In this document: positions 1 to 7,652 of the stretch, piece by piece
Numbering within the stretch: position 1 is the first letter of the stretch
Layout of the letters: the number at the start of each line of letters is the position of its first letter
NCBI GenBank assembly: GCA_035765515.1
Contig: DASTXN010000198.1
Span: 1 to 36,608, forward strand
Length of the DNA: 36,608 nt
Source of the DNA: DASRSS01 sp035765515
Lineage (GTDB): Bacteria; Actinomycetota; Actinomycetes; Mycobacteriales; Jatrophihabitantaceae
Direction of reading: 5' to 3'
Position numbers and translations under genes: made by a program
The notes under the pieces: generated by a model
Databases searched by the model: none
Told to the model about the DNA's origin: nothing
The model's input: the letters and a program-made list of their open reading frames with translations, nothing else

Positions 1-1
1 G

Positions 2-1495
2 GCGGAGCTGGCGGGCGGCTTCGGCATCGGCCGCGCGGTGACGCTGCCGCGCCGGATCGAGCAGAGCTTCGGTCGTCAGATAGATGCCCTGCCGGCGGCG
101 ACGCGGCTGGTGCTGCTGGTCGCGGCCGCCGAGCCGGTGGGGCAGACGTCGGCGCTGCTGCTCAAGGCGGCGGCGCAGCTGGAGCCGCTGGATGCCCGGC
201 TGGCCAGGGAGACGTACCTGGAGGCATTTCGAGCGGCGTGGTTCACCACTGACTCCTCCGGCGGGGTGACCACACGGGACGTCGCCCTCGCGGCCGCGTC
301 CGCGCCCGCTCCAACCACGACACCGCGACCGGTCGACCTCCTTCTCGACGGCCTGATCGTGCGGTACACCGAGGGTTACGCGGCCGCGGCACCCGTACTG
401 CGTCGCGCGCTGGAGGCGTTCGACGGTGCCGAGCTGGCCGGTGAGGAAGCGTTGCGGTGGCTCTGGTTCGCCTCCGCCACAGCCCTCGACCTGTGCGATG
501 ACGCCGCCGCCGACTCCCTCACCGGCCGGTTCGTGCAGCTGTCCCGCGAAACAGGAGCGCTGGCCGCCCTTCCGATGGCCCTGTCGACGCGGATCGCGCT
601 GGACGTCCTCGCCGGCGATCTCGACGCCGCGGGCATGCTGATCGAGGAGCTGGACGCGATCGCGGACGGCACGGGCATTCGCACCGTGCCCTACAGCGGG
701 CAGCTGTTCGCCGCCTGGAAGGGCCGCAAGGGCCAGGCCCTCGCCGTGATCTCGGCAAGCTCGGCGGAGGCCGAGCGTCGGGGAGAAGGTCTCGGCGCGA
801 TCAGCACCGTACTGTCGCGCGCGGTGCTGTTCAACGGATTGGGACTGTTCGACGATGCGCTCGCCGCCGCTCAGCAGGCCACGGCGTCCGGGCAGGAACT
901 CGGTGTGCTCACCTGGGCGTCGCTGATCGAGCTGGTCACAGCGGCATCGCACAGTGGGCGCAGGGACGTCGCATGCGAGGCCGTGCGGCGCCTCGAGGTG
1001 ATGACGCAGGCAAGCGGGACGCAGTGGGCCGCGGGGATGCAGTCCCTCTGCCGAGCGATGGTCAGTGCTGACGCGAGCGCCGAAAAGACCTACCTGCAGG
1101 CGGTGGAACGGCTGGCCGGCGTCCGGAGCCGCGGACAGCTGGCGCGCGCACACCTGTACTACGGCGAGTGGCTCCGGCGAAAGAATCGCCGAAGCGACGC
1201 GCGCGACCAGCTCCGCACGTCGTACGACATGTTCGACGCCATGGGCATGGCGGCGTTCGCGGACACGGCCGCCCGCGAACTGGCCGCCTGCGGCGAGAGC
1301 GTCCGCAAGCGTGGCACCGGCAGGCTTGACCAGCTGACCGCGCAGGAGGAACACATCGCCCGCCTGGTGGCGCAGGGACACTCGAACGCAGAGATCGCCA
1401 CACGACTGTTCATCAGCCCGCGAACCGTCGAATGGCATCTGAGCAAGATCTTCACCAAGCTCGGCATCACCTCGCGTCGGCAGCTGCGACGCTGA
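2..1495 (+). CDS. LuxR-family transcriptional regulator, 5'-truncated by window edge
   Basis: This is the C-terminal part of a large ATP-dependent LuxR (LAL-type) regulator. The reading frame is open back to base 2, so the start and the expected AAA ATPase part lie outside the window; the first ATG/GTG inside the window is not the true start. The visible part is a helical TPR-like sensor region. The last 65 residues form a GerE helix-turn-helix: LTAQEEHIARLVAQGHSNAE, then the recognition helix SPRTVEWHLSKIFTKLGI. It is clearly paralogous to the regulator at 4572-7394, sharing GEWLRR(K/R)NRR.DAR.QLR just before the HTH. The protein ends only a few residues after the last HTH helix. Its target genes and ligand are not visible. 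The family call is secure; the function beyond DNA-binding regulator is inference. Confidence 0.85.
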   Translation, partial: AELAGGFGIGRAVTLPRRIEQSFGRQIDALPAATRLVLLVAAAEPVGQTSALLLKAAAQLEPLDARLARETYLEAFRAAWFTTDSSGGVTTRDVALAAASAPAPTTTPRPVDLLLDGLIVRYTEGYAAAAPVLRRALEAFDGAELAGEEALRWLWFASATALDLCDDAAADSLTGRFVQLSRETGALAALPMALSTRIALDVLAGDLDAAGMLIEELDAIADGTGIRTVPYSGQLFAAWKGRKGQALAVISASSAEAERRGEGLGAISTVLSRAVLFNGLGLFDDALAAAQQATASGQELGVLTWASLIELVTAASHSGRRDVACEAVRRLEVMTQASGTQWAAGMQSLCRAMVSADASAEKTYLQAVERLAGVRSRGQLARAHLYYGEWLRRKNRRSDARDQLRTSYDMFDAMGMAAFADTAARELAACGESVRKRGTGRLDQLTAQEEHIARLVAQGHSNAEIATRLFISPRTVEWHLSKIFTKLGITSRRQLRR

Positions 1496-1540
1496 TACGC
1501 CAGCGATGCCGCGTGCCGCGCCAGGGAGGTCACTGACGCG

Positions 1541-1882
1541 ATGCCGACGCGCCGGATCGATCCTGGCCGCATGAGTGCCACCATGAGCCAAACCCCGCAG
1601 TGGGACACGGTCTCGCGCATCGACGTGCTGCGCTCCATCGACGAGTACGACCGGCTGGGTGCGCAGGACTTCTTCGCCAAGCACGGTTTCGCGCCGACCC
1701 GGACGTACGAGCTGCTCTGGGACGGGCGGTCGTACCCGCCGAAGGCGATCCTGGGCGCGGCACACGAACTTGCGACCGGAAGGCGGCTGGCGCCCGGCGA
1801 CTTCGAGGGCGGAAAGGCCGGAGCCGTGCGCGTCCTGCGGAAGTTGGGTTTCACGGTGCGCGAGCGTGCCTCGCACGACTGA
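1541..1882 (+). CDS. Stand-alone ScoMcrA-like N-terminal head-domain protein
   Basis: This small protein (113 aa from this ATG) matches my memory of the N-terminal head domain of ScoMcrA, a type IV restriction enzyme that cuts phosphorothioated or methylated DNA. The visible pattern is a helix with SIDEYDRLG, then FFAKHGFAPTRTYELLWDGR, SYPPKAILGAAH, and a final GDFEGGKAG...VLRKLGFTV. It has no SRA, sulfur-binding or HNH nuclease domain, and no such gene lies nearby. The ATG at 1541 is preceded by AGGGAGG at 1523-1529; in-frame ATGs at 1571 and 1583 are alternatives, and the conserved part begins after the last of them. It sits between a LuxR gene and nhaA, on the same strand. The head domain has no firmly known activity, so a role in recognising DNA or partner proteins is a guess. 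Confidence 0.65.
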   Translation: MPTRRIDPGRMSATMSQTPQWDTVSRIDVLRSIDEYDRLGAQDFFAKHGFAPTRTYELLWDGRSYPPKAILGAAHELATGRRLAPGDFEGGKAGAVRVLRKLGFTVRERASHD

Positions 1883-1925
1883 CGGGCGAGGCCGTAGCTC
1901 GTAGTGTTCCACCCTGTGAACGAGC

Positions 1926-3830
1926 ATGGCTGATTCCACCGCGGTCACCCCCTGGCGAGGCCGCGCCGCGTGGGCGCGAGCGCAGGCAGCACCGCTGCGG
2001 TCCTTCTTGGTGACCGAATCCGGCAGCGCCGGCGTGCTGGTGGCCGCGGTACTGGCCGCGCTCGTGTGGGCGAACATCGACATCTCAAGCTACGAGCGGG
2101 TGTGGCACGAGACCCTGTCGCTTCGTCTCGGCAGCGCGCACGTGACGCGTGACCTGCGCACCTGGGTCAACAGCGGGCTGATGACGCTGTTCTTCCTGGT
2201 GGTGGGACTGGAAGCCCGGCGCGAGTTCGACCTCGGCGATCTTCGGGAGCGGCGCAGGTTCGTGTTGCCCTGCGTGGCCGGCCTGGTCGGCATGGCCATT
2301 CCGGTGGCGATCTATCTCGGCGTGAACGCGGGGCACTCGAGCGCGCACGGTTGGGGCGTGGCCATGTCGAGCGACACCGCGCTTGCACTGGGCCTGCTTG
2401 CCATCCTCGGCCGCGAGGTGCCCGATCGCGTGCGGGTTTTCCTGCTGACCGTGTTCGTCGTCGACGACCTCGCGGCACTGGTCGTCATCGCCGTCGCGTA
2501 CACCAACCACGTCGACGTCATGCACCTGCTCATCGCGATCGCGGTGTTCGTGGTCCTGCTCGCGGCCGCCGTCCGCGGAGTGCGACGCAGGTCGGTGTTC
2601 GTCGCGCTCGGGCTGGTGATGTGGGCCGCGCTGCTCGCCAGCGGAGTCGACCCGGTCGTCACCGGCCTCGCGATCGGCCTGTCGGCATCGGCGTACTCAC
2701 CGCAGCGCGGCGAGCTGGAGGAGGCGACCGTGCTCGTGAAGCTCTTCCGCGAGCAGCCGACGCCGCAGCTCGCGCGTTCGGCCAGCGTGCGGATCACCTC
2801 GACGCTGTCACCGAACGAGCGACTGCAGAGCTTCTTCCATCCCTGGACGAGCTACGTGATCGTGCCGTTGTTCGCGCTCGCGAACGCGGGCATCGAGCTC
2901 AACGGCAGTTTCCTGCGGCACGCGTACACCGCGCCCATCACGCTCGGCATGCTGATCGGTTACGTGGTCGGCAAACCGGTCGCCGTCGTCGTGAGTTCGT
3001 GGGCGGTCACGAAGCTGAGCATGGGCCGAATCCGTCCGTCCGTCGGCTGGGCGGCCGTGCTCGGCAGCGGGACGATCGCCGGTATCGGTTTCACCGTTTC
3101 ACTGCTGATCGCCGACCGGGTGTTCACCGGCGCGCAGCTGGCCGAAGCCAAGCTGGGCACCATCTCGGCCGCGCTCGTCGCCGCCGTCATCACCTGGATC
3201 GTTTACCGGGTCACCGGCACGCTGCCCGCAGCGCGGCGCGCCCGGGCACTTGTGGGCGATCTGCGCGTGATTCAGGATTTGATCCCCGAGGTCGACGTCG
3301 AGCGCGATCACATCCGCGGGCCGCTGGACGCGTCGATCACGGTGATCGAGTTCGGCGACTTCGAGTGCCCGTACTGCGGGCAGGCCGAATCGGTGGCCCG
3401 CAGCCTGCTCACCGACAGCGACCTGCGGTTCGTCTGGCGCCACCTGCCGCTGCACAGCGTCCATCCGGCTGCGCAGCTGGCGGCAGAAGCGTCGGAGGCC
3501 GCCGCGGCACAGGGCCGGTTCTGGGAGATGCACGACTACCTGTTCGAGCACCAGGACCAGCTCGAACCGGCGGACCTGATCCGTTACGCCGCCGAGCTGG
3601 GCCTGGACGTAGACCGGTTCCGGGCCGATCTCGAGCGGCACGTCCACCAGACCCGGGTCGCGCAGGACATCGAATCGGCCGACGTCAGCGGCGCCACCGG
3701 CACGCCCACCTTCTTCGTCAACGGCCAGCGGCACTACGGGGCCTACGACGTGGAGTCGTTGCGGGCGGCGATCAGTGCCGCACGGACACAAATGCGTGCG
3801 GCCGAGGCGACGGCGGGCACGACGCGCTGA
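1926..3830 (+). CDS. nhaA: NhaA Na+/H+ antiporter fused to DsbA-like thioredoxin domain
   Basis: A membrane sodium/proton antiporter with a C-terminal thiol-disulfide domain, 634 aa against about 390 for plain NhaA. Residues about 25-430 are the NhaA part with around 11-12 hydrophobic segments. The paired aspartates of the transport site are present in FVVDDLAAL (Asp180-Asp181, equivalent to E. coli Asp163/164). Residues about 445-630 are a DsbA/thioredoxin-4 domain with FGDFECPYCGQAES (Cys481-Pro-Tyr-Cys484) and the cis-proline loop TGTPTFFVNG. The fusion is one uninterrupted frame, and similar fusions are known in actinobacteria. The ATG at 1926 is the only convincing start; a GTG ten bases upstream is out of frame. 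It is probably monocistronic and convergent with the DUF5709 gene. The side of the membrane facing the thioredoxin domain cannot be read from sequence. Confidence 0.92.
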   Translation: MADSTAVTPWRGRAAWARAQAAPLRSFLVTESGSAGVLVAAVLAALVWANIDISSYERVWHETLSLRLGSAHVTRDLRTWVNSGLMTLFFLVVGLEARREFDLGDLRERRRFVLPCVAGLVGMAIPVAIYLGVNAGHSSAHGWGVAMSSDTALALGLLAILGREVPDRVRVFLLTVFVVDDLAALVVIAVAYTNHVDVMHLLIAIAVFVVLLAAAVRGVRRRSVFVALGLVMWAALLASGVDPVVTGLAIGLSASAYSPQRGELEEATVLVKLFREQPTPQLARSASVRITSTLSPNERLQSFFHPWTSYVIVPLFALANAGIELNGSFLRHAYTAPITLGMLIGYVVGKPVAVVVSSWAVTKLSMGRIRPSVGWAAVLGSGTIAGIGFTVSLLIADRVFTGAQLAEAKLGTISAALVAAVITWIVYRVTGTLPAARRARALVGDLRVIQDLIPEVDVERDHIRGPLDASITVIEFGDFECPYCGQAESVARSLLTDSDLRFVWRHLPLHSVHPAAQLAAEASEAAAAQGRFWEMHDYLFEHQDQLEPADLIRYAAELGLDVDRFRADLERHVHQTRVAQDIESADVSGATGTPTFFVNGQRHYGAYDVESLRAAISAARTQMRAAEATAGTTR

Positions 3831-3844
3831 CCGCTCGCCGTCCG

Positions 3845-3858
3845 GGCCGGCGCCGGCC
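3845..3858. terminator. GC palindrome between convergent genes
   Basis: GGCCGGCGCCGGCC is a perfect 14-bp palindrome in the 36-bp gap between the stops of nhaA and the DUF5709 gene. It could act as a bidirectional hairpin, but there is no loop or T-tract, so the assignment is weak. Confidence 0.35.
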
Positions 3859-3866
3859 GCTCTGTG

Positions 3867-4331
3867 TCAGAAGTCCTCGCGGTCCAGCCCGGCGGGGCCG
3901 TCCAGGTCGGGCACGACGTGCACCGCGGCCTCCTCGGCCGAGGCACCGCCACCGTCCACGCCGACGTCCGCGGCCAGGAAGTCCGAGGTCGCGTCGGCCC
4001 TGTCGAGGGAACCGAAGATCAGCCTGCCGGCACGCGCGTCACCGACCTCGTCGTCGATGAGTTCGCCGTCGGTGTCCGAGCTGTCACCCAGACCGTCCCC
4101 GTACTCGGCGGCGTCGATGTCCGGTTCCTCGCGCCGCAGCCGGTGCGTCAGGTCCTCGCCGCTGGCCTCCTCGGCAGCGGTCGTGCCCCAGCTGGTGATT
4201 CCCCACGGCCGCTCGTTCGGCGAGTACCCGTCCTCCAGGTCCGAACCGAGTTCGTCCTCGTCCAGGCTCTCCTCTGGGGTGAGCCGCTCGGCCTCGATGT
4301 AGTCGTCGAGACCGTCGTCGTCGTAGGCCAC
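3867..4331 (-). CDS. DUF5709 family acidic protein
   Basis: A 154-residue, strongly acidic protein that matches the actinobacterial DUF5709 pattern. It has a DDDGLDDYIEAE start, the signature GYSPNERPWGITSWGTTAAE, then HRLRREEPDI and long runs rich in Asp and Glu. No membrane segment or signal peptide is seen, so it is probably cytosolic and partly disordered. The start is a GTG at 4331 with GGGAG about seven bases upstream. It is transcribed alone, convergent with nhaA and divergent from the LuxR gene at 4572. The function of the family is unknown to me. Confidence 0.85.
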   Translation of the reverse strand: MAYDDDGLDDYIEAERLTPEESLDEDELGSDLEDGYSPNERPWGITSWGTTAAEEASGEDLTHRLRREEPDIDAAEYGDGLGDSSDTDGELIDDEVGDARAGRLIFGSLDRADATSDFLAADVGVDGGGASAEEAAVHVVPDLDGPAGLDREDF

Positions 4332-4571
4332 TGGAGCTCCCTTTCGAATCTGTCCGGACGCCGGCCAGGCGCGCAGGCGGTAACCGCGTCGTCACTCCTA
4401 GCGTCATGGTGGCACCGCGGGGATCGATTCGCATCGGGCAAATCCCGGGTCACCCGGCATGCGAACGGGCGCAGCCGGCTCGTACCCGCGCTGCCGACCC
4501 AGGGGCCCCCGCCCGGATCCCCGTATCGACACCAGTGGTCCACCCGGGCGCGCCCGCGGGCCCGGGACAGC

Positions 4572-7394
4572 ATGCTGCAAAACGTGACCATCTGCTCGAG
4601 CTCGTGGCCGGTCCCGGCCTCGATCGGTGTGCAGGCCCCCCAGCTGCGGCGGCTGGAACGTTCGCGGCTCGATCGCGCGCTGTCGGATGCGTCCGCCGGT
4701 CGCTCAGCGGCGGTGCGGATCGTCGGCGCGCCCGGCATCGGCAAGAGCTCGCTGCTGGACTACGCCGTCCGTCAGGCCCGCGGGTTCCGCGTCCTCCGGC
4801 TGCGGGCCAGTGCGGCCGAACGCGATCTGCCTTACGCCACGCTGCAGATGCTGTGCTCGGCCGCGGCAACCGAGGTCGACTCGCTGGCGCCCAGCCAGCG
4901 CGGCGTGCTCGCACGCGTAGTCGGGGAGGCAGCCGGTCCCGAACCCGACCGGCTCGCAGTCGGCGTCGCGACGGTGGCCTTGATCAGCGCGATGACCAGT
5001 TCCCGGCCGTTGTGTCTCGTCATCGACGACGCGCACTGGCTCGACCACGCCTCTCGCCAGGTCGTGGGCTTCGTCGCCGGCCGCATGGCTCGACACTCCC
5101 TCGCGCTGCTTCTCGCCGAGCGCGAGCAACCCCGCCGCGCCGACGCGTTGGACGCCGTCCCGCCCATGCTCCTGCGACCGCTGCCGCTGCTCGACGCCTG
5201 CTCGCTGCTCACCGCGAACCTGCCCGACTCGATCGACGCGATGGTCGCCGAACGGATCGTCGCCGAAGCGGCCGGCAATCCCCAGGTGATCATCGACTCG
5301 GTCTCGGGACTGGCACCCGCGGAGTTCGCCGGTGGCTTCGGGGCAGCGACGTCCGCCCATGCCCGGCGCTGCAAGGACACCCACGACTGTCTTGCGCGGG
5401 CCCGGCGCCTCTCGGACGAGGGCAGTCGGCTACTGATCGCGGCCGCCGCCGAGCCGACCGGTGATCCCTCCCTTCTGTGGCGAGCTGCGGACCGGCTCGC
5501 AGTTCCGCCGGAGGCGACCCGCGAGGTCGAGGAGAGCGCACTGGTGACATTCGGAACGAGCATTCTGTTCGCGTGCGGCGGCCTACGCCCGACGCTGTAC
5601 GCAGCGGCCGACCCAGCGGAGCGTCGACGCGTTCACCAGGCTCTTGCCGATGCGAGCTATGCCGATCCGCTCATCCGAACGTGGCACCGGTCGGCAGCAA
5701 CCACCGGCCTGGACGAGAAACTCGCCGCCGACCTCGAACGCTGGGCGCCCGCCGCCCAGGCACGCGCCGGGATCGGCGCCCGCGCCGCATTCCTGGAGCG
5801 GGCAGCCCGGTTCACCGAGGACCCTGCACTGCGCGCACAGCGCGCGCTGCTCGCCGCGACCGCCATGCACGAGGCCGGCGACGCGGACACCGCGCACCGG
5901 CTCTTGACGATCGCCGAACTGGGTCCGGCAGATCCCGCCCGCGCTGCGCACGTCATGTGGCGCCGGGCGAAACTGGCCGACGCCTCCCGCCCCGGCGCCG
6001 ACAGCAGCCGAGCCCTGCTTGCGGCCGCCGAATGCCTGCGACCGGTCTCGGGCGCCTCGGCGCGAGAGGCTCAGCTCGACGCACTGCTCGCCGCGCTGTT
6101 TGCCGGACAGGACCGGTTCCGCGCCGACCAGGCCGGCGCGATCACCATCGGGCGCACCATGCTGGCCGAGCACGAATCGGCTCCGGCCCACCCGGTCGAC
6201 CAACTGCTGTACGGACTGGCGACCCGCGCGGTCCACGGCTACTCGGCGGCCGCGCCGCTGCTGGCCGCCGCGATCGACACCCTCTGTCACGGTGAACTTG
6301 ACCTCAGAGCGGCCGCCCGGCTCGATCTGGCCGGAGCCGTCGCCGCCGACCTGTGGGACGTCGACGCGTGGACGGTGCTGGCGCGGCGCCGATCGGCACT
6401 TGGTGGCTCACCGTCCGAGACTGGTCGCTGCTCCTACCAGGCGTTGGCTGCCCTGCAGCTCGGGGAGTTCGACGCCGCCCAGGCCATACTCACCCGGCAG
6501 GCTGCCGGTCTGCCGGCTGGCGGCGACGTGCCGGTGCAGTACCCCGCGCTCCTGCTCGCCGGCTGGACGGGTGAGCATGACCGACTTGATCGCCTGCTCG
6601 TGCAGGTAGACCGCGAGTCGGACACGGGCTGCACGGCGGCAGCGCTGTCCGAGGCCGTGCTGAACAACGGCCTCGGCCGATATGGCGCCGCGCTGGGCGC
6701 CGCGCGGCGGGCTGCGGCGAGCGGGCAGCTCGCGCTGTCCGGCTGGGCGCTGCTGGAGCTCGTCGAAGCGGCGGTCCGCAGCGGTGATCCGGATGCGGCC
6801 GTCGAAGCGGTGGACGCGGCGGGCCGGCTGAACCGGCACTGTGCCGCCGCATCGACAGAGTGGGCGCGGGCCGCCGCAGCGCTCGCGCAGGCTCTGGTGT
6901 CCGAACCGGCGGAAGCCGAAGCAGGCTACCTGGACGCCATCGGCTTCCTGACGCGTTGCGGGCTCCGTCCGCAGCTCGCGCGAACGCGCTTGCTCTACGG
7001 GGAGTGGTTGCGCCGTCGCAACAGGCGGGTCGACGCCCGGGCTCAGCTTCGCGAGTGCGCAGCGGAGTTCGCGGCCCTCGGGGCTCGCGCGTTCGCCGAG
7101 CGGGCAGACAGGGAACTGCTGGCCACCGGTGAGTCGGCGCGCAAACGCACTGTCGGTACCGACCGACAGCTCACCCCGCAGGAGCGGCGCATCGCGTACC
7201 TGGCCCGCGACGGGATGAGCAATCCCGAGATCGGCGGCCGGCTTTACCTGAGCGCGCGGACGGTCGAGTACCACCTGCACAAGGTCTACGCCAAGCTCAA
7301 TATCAGCTCGCGCACGGAGATCCATCTGGCACTCGCGCCCGAGCGCGACGGTCCGGGCCCAGAGCATCCGGCGCAGTTTCAGCCCACCGGCTAG
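4572..7394 (+). CDS. ATPase-LuxR (LAL-type) transcriptional regulator
   Basis: A large regulator of about 940 aa with an N-terminal P-loop ATPase, a long TPR-like helical middle and a C-terminal GerE HTH. Walker A is GAPGIGKSSLLDY, about 55 residues from the start, and the Walker B/sensor region is CLVIDDAHWLD. The HTH at the C-terminus reads LTPQERRIAYLARDGMSNPE, then SARTVEYHLHKVYAKLNISS. The frame is open upstream to 3864, but that part lies antisense over the DUF5709 gene and is not coding. ATG 4572, GTG 4584 or GTG 4629 are possible starts; none has a good ribosome-binding site, and 4572 is my choice. It is a paralogue of the partial gene at the left edge. The stop codon overlaps that of the convergent DUF6510 gene within a shared CTAG. 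Target and inducer are unknown. Confidence 0.85.
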   Translation: MLQNVTICSSSWPVPASIGVQAPQLRRLERSRLDRALSDASAGRSAAVRIVGAPGIGKSSLLDYAVRQARGFRVLRLRASAAERDLPYATLQMLCSAAATEVDSLAPSQRGVLARVVGEAAGPEPDRLAVGVATVALISAMTSSRPLCLVIDDAHWLDHASRQVVGFVAGRMARHSLALLLAEREQPRRADALDAVPPMLLRPLPLLDACSLLTANLPDSIDAMVAERIVAEAAGNPQVIIDSVSGLAPAEFAGGFGAATSAHARRCKDTHDCLARARRLSDEGSRLLIAAAAEPTGDPSLLWRAADRLAVPPEATREVEESALVTFGTSILFACGGLRPTLYAAADPAERRRVHQALADASYADPLIRTWHRSAATTGLDEKLAADLERWAPAAQARAGIGARAAFLERAARFTEDPALRAQRALLAATAMHEAGDADTAHRLLTIAELGPADPARAAHVMWRRAKLADASRPGADSSRALLAAAECLRPVSGASAREAQLDALLAALFAGQDRFRADQAGAITIGRTMLAEHESAPAHPVDQLLYGLATRAVHGYSAAAPLLAAAIDTLCHGELDLRAAARLDLAGAVAADLWDVDAWTVLARRRSALGGSPSETGRCSYQALAALQLGEFDAAQAILTRQAAGLPAGGDVPVQYPALLLAGWTGEHDRLDRLLVQVDRESDTGCTAAALSEAVLNNGLGRYGAALGAARRAAASGQLALSGWALLELVEAAVRSGDPDAAVEAVDAAGRLNRHCAAASTEWARAAAALAQALVSEPAEAEAGYLDAIGFLTRCGLRPQLARTRLLYGEWLRRRNRRVDARAQLRECAAEFAALGARAFAERADRELLATGESARKRTVGTDRQLTPQERRIAYLARDGMSNPEIGGRLYLSARTVEYHLHKVYAKLNISSRTEIHLALAPERDGPGPEHPAQFQPTG

Positions 7395-7642
7395 TTCGGC
7401 AGGGCGAGCGCGGCCAGGCCCTGGCCGTCGACCCCGAGGACGTCGCCGTGATCGACGAACGCGAGCAACACCGTGTCGCAGCGCGAGCAGCGCAGCACCG
7501 TCCCCGCGCCGAGAAAGGCGCGTGCCTCGGCCAGCGGCCTGGCCGAGCCGCAGCCGGCGCAGGTGGCGATCGCGGCCGTCATGTCCTGCCCGAACGCGGT
7601 GCTCAGCATTCCGGCGAACGCGTTGCCGTCCAAGTCGCCCAT
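7391..7642 (-). CDS. DUF6510 family zinc-ribbon-like protein
   Basis: A small protein of 83 aa. It matches the DUF6510 pattern: an N-terminal DGNAFAGMLSTAFGQDMTAA, then two CxxC pairs, CAGCG (residues about 30-34) and LRCSRCDTVLL, which would bind one zinc ion. The ATG at 7642 follows GGGGAGAGG directly upstream; a longer frame to 7801 overlaps the upstream gene and is not needed. It lies 10 bp downstream of the FAD oxidoreductase gene on the same strand, so the two almost certainly form an operon. The family's function is not known to me. Confidence 0.8.
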   Translation of the reverse strand: MGDLDGNAFAGMLSTAFGQDMTAAIATCAGCGSARPLAEARAFLGAGTVLRCSRCDTVLLAFVDHGDVLGVDGQGLAALALPN

Positions 7643-7652
7643 AACCTCTCCC

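Noticed and set aside
2351..4060. Long rightward frame overlapping nhaA (569 codons)
   Set aside because: It runs inside nhaA in another frame, is extremely rich in Arg, Gly and Pro, and has no domain; typical GC-rich shadow.
3864..4571. Upstream extension of the second LuxR gene
   Set aside because: The extension lies antisense over the DUF5709 gene and has no ATPase sequence before the Walker A region; the likely start is 4572 or slightly later.
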